38,623 bases of DNA from Desulfuromonadaceae bacterium (GTDB taxonomy: Bacteria > Desulfobacterota > Desulfuromonadia > Desulfuromonadales > Syntrophotaleaceae). Every line of letters begins with the position of its first letter. Positions within the stretch are counted from its first letter, which is position 1. Location: contig SLLR01000024.1 in NCBI GenBank assembly GCA_007134025.1, positions 1 through 38,623 on the forward strand, read 5' to 3'. Positions 8,015 to 16,009 of the stretch are shown here, in pieces. Both the position numbers and the translations under genes were made by a program. A model generated the notes under the pieces. It was not told the origin of the DNA. It did not search any database and worked only from the letters and a program-made list of their open reading frames with translations.

Positions 8015-9526
8015 GTGAACATTCTTCTTGTGTATCCTCACTATCCCGATACGTTCTGGAGCTTCCGGCACGCTCTCAAATTCATTGGTAGAAGCGCGAG
8101 TTTTCCGCCTTTGGGGCTCTTGACCCTGGCCGCCATGTTGCCGGGAGAGTGGCACAAGAGGCTTGTTGATATGAATGTAAGGCCTCTGACCGATGAAGCT
8201 CTGGAGTGGGCGGATTACGTTTTCATCAGCGCCATGACCGTTCAACGCACATCAGCACAGGAAATCATTGGTCGTTGTCGGCAAAGTAGAGTGAAAACTG
8301 TGGCGGGCGGTCCTCTGTTTACCGCCAGTCATGACGATTTTGCCGAGGTTGACCATCTGGTGCTGGGGGAAGCGGAGCTGACCCTGCCGCTCTTTCTGGA
8401 AGACCTGAAAAACGGTAAGGCGCAGCGTCTTTATGTCGACGAACAGTGGGCGGATCTGGCCCATACGCCCATTCCGCTCTGGAACCTGATCGACGTCCGG
8501 GACTATGCCTCCATGAATATTCAGTATTGCCGGGGATGTCCTTTTGATTGCGAGTTTTGCGACATCACCGCCCTGTTTGGCAGAAAAACGCGGAGCAAGA
8601 CCCGGGGGCAGCTGCTTGCCGAACTGGAAAGCCTGTACCTGCGGGGGTGGCGCGGGGCGATCTTTTTCGTTGACGACAACTTTATTGGCGACAAGGGGAA
8701 GCTGAAGCGGGAGATTCTGCCCGCCATGATCGAATGGATGAAACAAAAAGGGCGGCCTTTTTATTTTTACACCGAGGCGTCCATTGATCTGGCCGATGAA
8801 CCGCAACTCATGGAGCTCATGGTCGAAGCCGGGTTTGAAGAAGTCTTTATCGGCATCGAGACTCCTTGTGAAGAATGTCATGACGAAGCCGGCAAGGTGC
8901 AGAACCGAAACCGTGATCTGTTGGCTTCCGTCAAGACCATACAGCGGGCCGGATTGCAGGTTCATGGCGGATTTATTATCGGCTTTGACAGTGATCCGCC
9001 CTCGATTTTTGACCAGCAGATCGGTTTCATCCAGGAAAGCGGCATCGTCACGGCCATGGTGGGACTGCTATCCGTCATTCGTGGAACCCGGCTCTACCAG
9101 CGCCTGGCACGAGAAGGAAGGCTTATCGGGGAAGACAGTGGAAACAACACGGATCTTAATCTCAACTTTGTGCCGCGGATGGAACCCGACACACTTATTG
9201 CCGGTTATCGAACAGTTCTGAAGACCATCTACTCGCCTAAAAACTACTACCAGCGGATCATCCGCTTGCTGCGAGAGTATCGCCCTCGGCGGCCTCGAAC
9301 GTTTCACCTCCAGCCAGGATATGTCAGGGCATTTTTCAAATCGATGCTGTTGCTGGGAGTTGTCGGCAGGGAGCGAATACACTATTGGAAGCTGTTCTTC
9401 TGGACCCTGGCCAGAAAACCACGACTTTTCCCCCGGGCCATAACCTATGCCATCTATGGTTTTCATTTTCGAAAGATCGCTGAAAAAGTTCAATCGAAGG
9501 ACCTTTTGGATAGGAGCGGTATTTGA
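8015..9526 (+). CDS. B12-binding radical SAM protein with DUF4070-type C-terminus
   Basis: A 503-residue enzyme. The N-terminal part (about 1-140) is a cobalamin-binding Rossmann-like domain, starting NILLVYPHYPDTFWSF and including FPPLGLLTLAAMLP. The radical SAM core (about 165-370) has the iron-sulfur motif C175-x3-C179-x2-C182 in CPFDCEFC, preceded by an extra C172. The C-terminal region (about 380-500) resembles DUF4070, seen in relatives such as the hopanoid methylase HpnP. The family likely catalyses radical methylation or ring chemistry; the substrate is unknown, and no hopanoid genes are nearby to support that role. The start is GTG at 8015, fixed by a strong AGGAGGAGG at 8000-8008. 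It follows a structured 233-base gap. Confidence 0.85.
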   Translation: MNILLVYPHYPDTFWSFRHALKFIGRSASFPPLGLLTLAAMLPGEWHKRLVDMNVRPLTDEALEWADYVFISAMTVQRTSAQEIIGRCRQSRVKTVAGGPLFTASHDDFAEVDHLVLGEAELTLPLFLEDLKNGKAQRLYVDEQWADLAHTPIPLWNLIDVRDYASMNIQYCRGCPFDCEFCDITALFGRKTRSKTRGQLLAELESLYLRGWRGAIFFVDDNFIGDKGKLKREILPAMIEWMKQKGRPFYFYTEASIDLADEPQLMELMVEAGFEEVFIGIETPCEECHDEAGKVQNRNRDLLASVKTIQRAGLQVHGGFIIGFDSDPPSIFDQQIGFIQESGIVTAMVGLLSVIRGTRLYQRLAREGRLIGEDSGNNTDLNLNFVPRMEPDTLIAGYRTVLKTIYSPKNYYQRIIRLLREYRPRRPRTFHLQPGYVRAFFKSMLLLGVVGRERIHYWKLFFWTLARKPRLFPRAITYAIYGFHFRKIAEKVQSKDLLDRSGI

Positions 9527-9631
9527 AAAAGACAGCAATGCTCAGGGCTGAGAATTCGTTCTGAATATTTCACTGCAAGGCTTTATCCATAAGGCGTGCA
9601 CTGGCTGTTGACTTTAAATGAAGGGACATGT

Positions 9632-10912
9632 ATGGGGGCCATCAAAGATTCGAATTCTACCAGCGCCGCGACGAAACTGCGCCACCGCGCCGAAGAGCAG
9701 TTGCGGGTCCGTCTGGCTGGCATGTCGCCAGCCGGATCAGAGGACGAGACGCAGCGGCTCTTGCAGGAACTGCAGATTCACGAGATCGAATTACAGATGC
9801 AAAATGAGGAATTGCGCCTGGCCCGGGACACGATGGAGAAGCTACTGCGTCGATACAGGGATATCTATGATTTTTCACCGGTTGGCCATTTCACCCTCGA
9901 TTCCCACGGAGTGATCAGAGATGTAAACCTGCATGGTGCGAAACTCCTGAGAGTAGCCCGCCCGCAATTGTTTGGGCGGCGTTTCACCCAATTTGTTTCG
10001 GATGACAGTCGTTTGTTGTTCGCTGAGTTTCTGGTCCGAGCCTTTGATACTCGGACCAGGGAGTCCTGTGAGATGCCCATCAGGCAAGACGGCAATATTC
10101 TGGTTTTTGTCCAAATCGAAGCCCTGTCGTGCCCGGCAGGAAAAAAGTGCCGCATTGCCGTCATCGATATTTCTGAACGCAGGCGACTGGAAGAGGACCT
10201 GAAAGCAAGTAACTCTGAGCTGGTTTCTGCGAATGCTGAAATGGAAGCCTTCAGCTATAGTATTTCTCATGATCTGCGCCGACCGCTGACGTCCATCAAC
10301 GGCTTTTGTCAGCTTCTTCAGGAAACTTTCCCCGAGCAATGCGATAAAAAGACCCGAGAGTATCTCCACCATATTTACGAAGCAACTCTGCATATGGATT
10401 GCCTCATCAGTGATTTACTGGAATTTTCACGGGTGAAGCACGTTGCAGTACGACTCGAAAAGGTTGAACTGAGTCAAATCGTGAAGGAAGTGGCCATACG
10501 ACTACAGTTCGCGCAACCGGATCGCCGGGTCACATTCAAGATCGCCGAAGGCATTAACGCCATCGGTGACCCGTCCTTGTTGCGGGTGGTGCTGGATAAT
10601 CTGGTTGACAACAGCTGGAAATATTCGAGCAACCAGGAAGAGGCGATTATTGAATTTGGCGTGAAGGACGTGGGCGGGAAAACGGCCTTTTTTATTCGTG
10701 ACAACGGTTCGGGATTCAGTATGGCCCAGGCCGGGAATCTGTTTACCCCTTTTGTGCGGGTTCCGGGATCTGTCGCTCATGGGAATGGTCTCGGCCTTGC
10801 CATGGTGGACCGTATCGTTCAGCATCACGGCGGGAGCGTATGGGCAGAAAGCAAGCCGGGGAAGGGGGCGGTTTTTTATTTCACCCTGGAGTTAAAAGAG
10901 CCTGATCGCTGA
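9632..10912 (+). CDS. PAS-domain sensor histidine kinase
   Basis: A 426-residue soluble kinase with no membrane segment. It has an N-terminal helical segment with LQELQIHEIELQMQNEEL, a PAS domain (about 75-190, starting SPVGHFTL), then HisKA and HATPase domains. The phospho-acceptor is His213 in SISHDLRRPL. The N box is VLDNLVDNSWKYS, G1 is DNGSGF and G2 is GNGLGLAM. The first 190 residues align end to end with those of the sigma-54 activator at 4383. That alignment favours ATG 9632 over the in-frame GTG 9596, as does an AAGGGA ribosome site. No response regulator is nearby. The GH13 gene begins 10 bases after its stop, so the two are probably co-transcribed. Confidence 0.9.
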   Translation: MGAIKDSNSTSAATKLRHRAEEQLRVRLAGMSPAGSEDETQRLLQELQIHEIELQMQNEELRLARDTMEKLLRRYRDIYDFSPVGHFTLDSHGVIRDVNLHGAKLLRVARPQLFGRRFTQFVSDDSRLLFAEFLVRAFDTRTRESCEMPIRQDGNILVFVQIEALSCPAGKKCRIAVIDISERRRLEEDLKASNSELVSANAEMEAFSYSISHDLRRPLTSINGFCQLLQETFPEQCDKKTREYLHHIYEATLHMDCLISDLLEFSRVKHVAVRLEKVELSQIVKEVAIRLQFAQPDRRVTFKIAEGINAIGDPSLLRVVLDNLVDNSWKYSSNQEEAIIEFGVKDVGGKTAFFIRDNGSGFSMAQAGNLFTPFVRVPGSVAHGNGLGLAMVDRIVQHHGGSVWAESKPGKGAVFYFTLELKEPDR

Positions 10913-10922
10913 GGATTGAATC

Positions 10923-12710
10923 ATGACCGATAAAGCAAAGATCGCCGGCATGGGAGCGATTCCTCATTCAGGAGGAGTCGCGTTCCGGGTCTGGGCCCCT
11001 CATGCGCAGCGCGTCGCCGTTACGGGTTCCTTTAACGACTGGGACGCTACCCGGCATCCCATGCAAGTCGAGGAGAACGGATACTGGTATGCGCAGGTGC
11101 CGGAAGCCCGCATCGGCGACCAGTACAAATTCCTGCTTTGCACTGACAGGGGTGACATCCAGCGCATTGATCCCTACGCCCGTGAGGTGACCAGCTCAGT
11201 GGGCAATGCAATTGTCCACGACCCCGATTTTGACTGGGAAGGTGACGACTTCCAACTCGCGCCGTGGAACGAACTGGTCATCTACGAACTGCATGTCGGT
11301 ACCTTCAGCGACCAGGAAGGGGCCAATCAGCCGGGCGAGTTCCAATCCGTTTCAGCGCGCTTGGGACACTTGAAGAAGCTCGGGGTCAATGCCATCCAGA
11401 TTATGCCGGTGGGTGAATTTGCCGGGGATCGATCCTGGGGCTACAACCCCGCCCACATTTTCTCGGTAGAAAATTCTTACGGAGGCCCGTTGGCGTTCAA
11501 GCAGTTCGTCAAGCGCGCCCACCAGGAGGGCATGGCGGTGATCCTGGACGTTGTGTACAACCATCTGGGGCCGAGCGACCTTGATCTATGGCAGTTCGAC
11601 GGCTGGAGCGAGAACGATGGTGGCGGCATCTACTTCTACAACGACCACCGGGCCCATACGCCCTGGGGAGAAACCCGCCCCGATTACGGTCGCGACCAGG
11701 TCCGCCACTATCTCCGCGATAATGCCCTGATGTGGCTTGAGGAATACCACGTTGACGGCCTCCGTTTTGACTGTACCCAATTCATTCGCACCGTCAACGG
11801 CACCGACGAGCAGCAACTACCGGAGGGCTGGAGCCTGTTGCAGTGGATCAACAGCCAGGTCGCGGAAAAATTCCCCGGCAGGATCATTATTGCCGAGGAT
11901 CTGCAGAGCAACAGATGGCTCACCACGGACGTTGGCGGAGGTGGGGCCGGGTTCAGCTCGCAATGGGACGCCATGTTCGTCCATCCCATCCGCCAGGCGG
12001 TGATCACACCCCATGACCAGGAACGCTCCCTTGCCGCCATTCGCCAGGCCATTGTTTACCGCTACAACGATGACGCCTTTGACCGGGTCATCTACAGCGA
12101 ATCTCACGACGAAGTGGCCAACGGCAAGGCCCGCGTGCCCCAGGAGGTCAGCTCGAAGGACCCCAGGGGCTGGTACGCCCGCAAACGCTCGACCCTGGCA
12201 GCGGCCATGGTTTTTACGGCTCCGGGCATCCCCATGATCTTCCAGGGTCAGGAGTTTCTTGAAGGGGGATGGTTTCGCGACACGGTTCCCGTCGACTGGG
12301 ACCAGCGGGACGAGTTCCAAGGCATCGTGTGTCTTTACCGTGACCTGATCCGTTTGCGACTCAACCGTGATGGGTTTACCCGTGGCCTCTGCGGCCAGTT
12401 CACCCAAGTCTATCACTTGAACGAGGACCGCAAGGTGCTCGCCTTTCATCGCTGGGACCAGGGTGGGCCGGCGGACGACGTGGTGGTCGTGGCCAATTTT
12501 TCCTATCTGCCCCAAAATGATTATGTCGTCGGTTTCCCGAGCCGGGGACTCTGGACGCTTCGGTTCAACAGCGACTGGCAAGGCTACAACGACGACTTCC
12601 AAAGCCATCCAAGCACCGATGTTGTTGCCGAGCCGGGTGCGTATGATGGCTTGCCCTGCCATGGACCGCTTTCGATTGGTCCCTATAGTGTGCTGATCTT
12701 TTCGCAATGA
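10923..12710 (+). CDS. GH13 alpha-glucan enzyme, branching-enzyme-like
   Basis: A 595-residue cytoplasmic protein. Residues about 10-95 are a CBM48/E-set beta domain (FRVWAPHAQRVAVTGSFNDW). The GH13 barrel follows, with conserved regions DVVYNH, GLRFD with nucleophile Asp283, acid/base Glu325 in IIAEDL, and Asp396 in ESHDEV. A C-terminal beta domain spans about 495-595. The SHDE form of region IV resembles glycogen branching enzymes rather than trehalohydrolases (NHDQ) or debranching enzymes. At 595 residues it is shorter than typical GlgB, so the exact reaction (branching or transglycosylation of alpha-1,4-glucan) is not certain. No other glycogen genes are present. It is coupled to the kinase gene and ends at a bidirectional terminator. 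Confidence 0.85.
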   Translation: MTDKAKIAGMGAIPHSGGVAFRVWAPHAQRVAVTGSFNDWDATRHPMQVEENGYWYAQVPEARIGDQYKFLLCTDRGDIQRIDPYAREVTSSVGNAIVHDPDFDWEGDDFQLAPWNELVIYELHVGTFSDQEGANQPGEFQSVSARLGHLKKLGVNAIQIMPVGEFAGDRSWGYNPAHIFSVENSYGGPLAFKQFVKRAHQEGMAVILDVVYNHLGPSDLDLWQFDGWSENDGGGIYFYNDHRAHTPWGETRPDYGRDQVRHYLRDNALMWLEEYHVDGLRFDCTQFIRTVNGTDEQQLPEGWSLLQWINSQVAEKFPGRIIIAEDLQSNRWLTTDVGGGGAGFSSQWDAMFVHPIRQAVITPHDQERSLAAIRQAIVYRYNDDAFDRVIYSESHDEVANGKARVPQEVSSKDPRGWYARKRSTLAAAMVFTAPGIPMIFQGQEFLEGGWFRDTVPVDWDQRDEFQGIVCLYRDLIRLRLNRDGFTRGLCGQFTQVYHLNEDRKVLAFHRWDQGGPADDVVVVANFSYLPQNDYVVGFPSRGLWTLRFNSDWQGYNDDFQSHPSTDVVAEPGAYDGLPCHGPLSIGPYSVLIFSQ

Positions 12711-12787
12711 CGGCGGCTCGGAAGGCCTGAATTGGTGCCCAGGGTTGACCCGGCAACGGCCCTGAATCTACACCCATGAACCCGATC

Positions 12788-12821
12788 AAAAAAGGCCCGC
12801 CCCTTGTGGTGGGCCTTTTTT
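12788..12821. terminator. bidirectional terminator
   Basis: GGCCCGCC (12794-12801) pairs with GGTGGGCC (12808-12815) around a six-base loop. Six A precede the stem and six T follow it. It can stop transcription from the GH13 gene (+) and from the convergent methyltransferase gene (-). Confidence 0.9.
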
Positions 12822-12891
12822 CGGGTGGCGGCAAAAGGCAGGCTGCCGAGTCTGACTGTTCGATGCGTTTGTGTCCGTTTATTGGTGCCGA

Positions 12892-13737
12892 TTATTTGCG
12901 CGCCACAACCCCCATCAGCTCGGCAACCCGGGTTACCTCCCTGAAGCCGACGGCTTTGAGGCGCCTTAGGGCGTCATCGACAAAGCCGGAGCCGCGACGG
13001 TTCTGGCCGGGGTTACCGGTATAGTGGAAGAGTCTGCCGCGCCGTTTGAGAACCCGGTACAGTTGCCGATAGAAAGCCTCGCCGTAGAGTTCTCCGGCCA
13101 GGGAAAAGCGGGGAGGGTCGTGAATGATTCCGTCAAAAGAGGCCGTTTCCAATGCGATTATATAGTTGTTGATATCGCCCTCCACGGAGAGGATTTCCGG
13201 AGCCATGAGCCCGTCGGACCAGGGATTTTTTGCCCGCAGGGCGATGACCATGGGGCTTTTTTCAACCGTGACGACTTGCCGGGCTCCCAGGGTTCGCGCC
13301 GCAATGGCGGCATAGCCGAGGCCGCTGCAGGTATCCAGTATGCGGCTTCCTTTGCGTACCACCTGAGCGGCCATGCGCGAAGCGCTGTCAAAGGGGCTGA
13401 TCCCTTTGGAGATATGCATCTTGACCCCGCTGATTTCCAGCAGTGGAGCCTGATCCGTGGGGACCAGCTTGTAGTAGCCATCGTCTCGCGCCTCCAGGAT
13501 CTCCAACCGCTCTCCTTGAAGAAAGAACACCCGTTGGGGTTTGGAGGCGATGCGCCGCAGCGAGTTTCTTCCCAGTCGGGTTGTCTGATCCAGAATCAGC
13601 TCGTCGCATTCCACCGCGAAATAGCGCCGGGAGCGGTTCAGGTCGACGGAGATGGTTACCCTGTCGTTCCCCTGCTCCATGGCGTCAAGAACCTGCCTGG
13701 CGGCAACGGCGTCAAAAAGATAGACGAATCGGCTCAT
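12892..13737 (-). CDS. predicted SAM-dependent methyltransferase (COG2521-like)
   Basis: A 281-residue protein. An N-terminal portion of about 120 residues, rich in beta strands, leads to a class I methyltransferase fold. Visible parts are the SAM-binding motif ILDTCSGLGYAAIAARTLGA, the acidic residue in VVTVEKSP, and a putative active-site motif IIHDPPRFSLAGELYGEAF followed by LYRVLKRRGRLFHYTGNPG. The pattern matches a family first predicted in archaea (COG2521), with unknown substrate. The DPPR motif hints at a nucleic acid or small-molecule amine target but does not decide it. The frame is open to 13782. ATG at 13737 is chosen because AGAGGA lies about 10 bases upstream. It converges on the GH13 gene. 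Confidence 0.8.
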   Translation of the reverse strand: MSRFVYLFDAVAARQVLDAMEQGNDRVTISVDLNRSRRYFAVECDELILDQTTRLGRNSLRRIASKPQRVFFLQGERLEILEARDDGYYKLVPTDQAPLLEISGVKMHISKGISPFDSASRMAAQVVRKGSRILDTCSGLGYAAIAARTLGARQVVTVEKSPMVIALRAKNPWSDGLMAPEILSVEGDINNYIIALETASFDGIIHDPPRFSLAGELYGEAFYRQLYRVLKRRGRLFHYTGNPGQNRRGSGFVDDALRRLKAVGFREVTRVAELMGVVARK

Positions 13738-13956
13738 GCGGTTGGTTCCTCTACAGTGGCCGGTCTTGCTATGAATGACCAAAGTATCGCAGGTTCGCGA
13801 CGTATTTCGAGCGGCGTTGTCCGGGTTTAGACTTTTGGAATCGGAAGCCTTTGCAACAAACGGGTTCGAGGAACAGAAAGCAGGGCTTTTGATGGTTTTT
13901 TCTCCGCCGCGAGTATCGGTTCCAGGCCGGACCAGCTGCGCAAAGACGGCCCGCGC

Positions 13957-14169
13957 TCACGGCATGACGGCGATCTGTCGGCCCAAACAGAAGACCTTCT
14001 GGCCGGAGCGTATTTTGCACCGCTTTCTTCGCTCGACTCGGCCGTCCACCTCGACCTCGCCGTCGCTGATCATCAGCTTTGCGGTGCCGCCACTGGGGCA
14101 GATGCCGGTAAGCTTGAGAAGGTTGTTGAGTTCGACGTAGTCCCGTCCCTGCAGTTCGAAGATATCCAA
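13957..14169 (-). CDS. YbcJ-like S4-domain RNA-binding protein
   Basis: A 70-residue protein that is almost entirely one S4 RNA-binding domain: VELNNLLKLTGICPSGGTAK, then a GEVEVDGRVERRKRCKI segment and a final beta turn. It closely follows the layout of E. coli YbcJ, a small S4 protein thought to bind structured or ribosomal RNA. The start is TTG at 14167-14169, since the frame has no ATG near the domain edge and AAAAGGAA lies about 8 bases upstream. The frame remains open to 14439, but that extension has low-complexity, non-family sequence and runs into the start region of the divergent M23 gene. It precedes the methyltransferase on the same strand, separated by about 220 bases. Confidence 0.82.
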   Translation of the reverse strand: MDIFELQGRDYVELNNLLKLTGICPSGGTAKLMISDGEVEVDGRVERRKRCKIRSGQKVFCLGRQIAVMP

Positions 14170-14292
14170 TGGGTGTTCCTTTTTCTGGTGCGGGTTCCCG
14201 CGAGCGTTGGTTATTTCGTGAAATGTTGTGTTGAGGGCTGCGGCAGGGTAGCAGAATGCCTTTTTGCAGGCAAGTCGATGGCGGATAGAACC

Positions 14293-14322
14293 TTGACAGG
14301 GAACAGATATAATCGTTATACA
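14293..14322 (+). promoter_or_regulatory. sigma-70 type promoter for the M23 peptidase gene
   Basis: A perfect -35 TTGACA (14293-14298) and a -10-like TATACA (14317-14322) are separated by 18 bases. Transcription would begin near 14330, giving a leader of about 70 bases before ATG 14401. Confidence 0.5.
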
Positions 14323-14400
14323 CAACAGGATAGATGCATAGTGCGGTCGTTTCCCGCTGGCTGATTTGACTTTCACTGTTGACCTGTCCCGATCGGATCT

Positions 14401-15732
14401 ATGAGCTATTACTGGACGTCCAAAACGCTGAAAAACCAACGCCGGCCTAAAAATCGCGGGCCTTCGCTGCTTTTGATGGTTCTGGCCCTGGCGTTGCTGG
14501 CGGGCATTGTTGTTCTGGGTTTTTCCTGTCGCTCTTCGAGCCCCGCAACCGGATCGTCCCGTTCCGGGACCGAGGCGAAGGCCATTGCTGCTGTTATCGA
14601 GCCACCTGCCGAACCGGACAATGTGTTCACCTGGACCATCGGCAACGGCGACACCCTTAGCGCGATTTTTGATCGGTTTGAGCTAAGCCGCAACGCCATG
14701 TATCAGATTTTGAGCTCGGACGAGGCCCTGCTGGCACTGGACGTGCTGCGCCCCGGACATGTGCTGACCTTTACCCTGGACGAGGAAAGCCGTGCCCTGT
14801 CCGAAATGGAGTTGTTCGTTCATCCCGGCAAACGGATTATTTACCGCAGGGTTAACGACAGCGGGTTCGAGTACGAAGAGATCATTCTTCCCGGGATCTG
14901 GGACCAGGAGCTTCTGCAGGGAGAGATCAACGGCAGTTTTTATCTTTCAGCTATCGCCGCTGGACTGACTGAGGGGGAAACGGCAACGATCACCGATCTA
15001 TTCAAGGATCAGCTGAACTTTGCCCGCGAAATTCGCGCTGGGGATCGTTTTCAGGTGATCCGTTCGCGGCAGTTCGTTGAAGGTGAGATGACCGGTCAGA
15101 GCCGTGTCGAAGGGGTTCGTATTTTTCGTCGCAATCACCTTCACAGTGCCTTTCTGTTTGAGGACGGAAACTATTACGACCACAAAGGCGAAAGTCTTGT
15201 CCGGGCTTTTCTGCGTTACCCCACACAGCAGCGCTACCGTGTCAGCTCTTCCTTCAACCCCGCACGCCGGCATCCCATCACCGGTCGGGTATCACCTCAC
15301 AACGGTGTCGATTTTGCCATGCCCACCGGCACCCCGGTGCTGTCTACGGGGGACGGTATTGTTACCCGCGTCCTCAATCATCCTTTTGCCGGCAAATATA
15401 TCGAGATTCAGCACGGAGGGCAGTATCTGACCCGCTATCTGCATCTTCACCGTCATCTGGTGCGGCGGGGCCAGCGGGTCAAGCGGGGAGAGCGTATCGC
15501 TCTGTCCGGCAATACGGGGCGCTCCACCGGACCCCACCTGCATTTCGAACTGCACATCAACGGTCGCCCGGTCAACCCGCTGACGGCCAAGATTCCCATG
15601 GCGTCCTCGGTGCCTCGGGACAAGATGGCCCTCTTCAACCGGCGGGTGGGAGATCTGGTCGCTCTCATGGAACCGTCGGATGAACAGGTCGCCCGCAGCG
15701 TCTCGTCCGAGGCCCGGCCTGATTCCATATGA
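14401..15732 (+). CDS. membrane-anchored M23 murein endopeptidase (MepM-like)
   Basis: A 443-residue protein with a basic N-terminus and one membrane helix (about 22-42), placing the rest in the periplasm. A LysM/OapA-like domain (about 70-125, with WTIGNGDTLSAIFDRF) precedes a middle domain and an M23 (LytM) zinc peptidase domain (about 285-400). Zinc ligands are His300 and Asp304 (HNGVDF) and His381 (in HLHFE); His379 is likely catalytic. All residues needed for activity are present, so it should cleave peptidoglycan cross-links during wall growth, as E. coli MepM does. The Cys43 context (LGFSC) is a poor lipobox, so a transmembrane anchor is preferred. The ribosome site before ATG 14401 is weak. 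It has its own promoter. Confidence 0.88.
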   Translation: MSYYWTSKTLKNQRRPKNRGPSLLLMVLALALLAGIVVLGFSCRSSSPATGSSRSGTEAKAIAAVIEPPAEPDNVFTWTIGNGDTLSAIFDRFELSRNAMYQILSSDEALLALDVLRPGHVLTFTLDEESRALSEMELFVHPGKRIIYRRVNDSGFEYEEIILPGIWDQELLQGEINGSFYLSAIAAGLTEGETATITDLFKDQLNFAREIRAGDRFQVIRSRQFVEGEMTGQSRVEGVRIFRRNHLHSAFLFEDGNYYDHKGESLVRAFLRYPTQQRYRVSSSFNPARRHPITGRVSPHNGVDFAMPTGTPVLSTGDGIVTRVLNHPFAGKYIEIQHGGQYLTRYLHLHRHLVRRGQRVKRGERIALSGNTGRSTGPHLHFELHINGRPVNPLTAKIPMASSVPRDKMALFNRRVGDLVALMEPSDEQVARSVSSEARPDSI

Positions 15733-15832
15733 CCGGTTCCGCTCTTACGATCCTTCCTCCACCCGCCTCATAGATTCGTTTTCCCCGGGTAGCTGACGGC
15801 CTTTTGGGTGATCGTACCTGCTTTTGTTGTCT

Positions 15833-15920
15833 CTTCGACGACGGCATAGTAGTCTGTGCGAGATTCACCATGTGGTATGCCTGTCAGGGTTGCCGCGGGT
15901 ACTCTCCGGTATCGTCGAAG
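15833..15920. repeat. long-range inverted repeat upstream of the AddB-like gene
   Basis: CTTCGACGA (15833-15841) recurs in perfect inverse form as TCGTCGAAG (15912-15920). Between them lies a nested pair GGCATA (15843-15848)/TATGCC (15876-15881). The segment 15733-16009 has no convincing gene, and this possible RNA fold in the leader of the repair operon is all I see there. Confidence 0.3.
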
Positions 15921-16009
15921 GGGGCGGCTTGGCCCTTTTCCCTCGGCAAGGCGGTGGCCATTGAGCTGCCGCGATTAACGTCCTGAAATAAAAGGAGCAC
16001 AGATCAGTT

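Noticed and set aside
11817-12707. 296-codon open frame on the - strand
   Set aside because: Antisense to the GH13 enzyme and lacking any domain pattern.
13024-13830. 268-codon open frame on the + strand
   Set aside because: Antisense to the methyltransferase, which has SAM motifs and a ribosome site.
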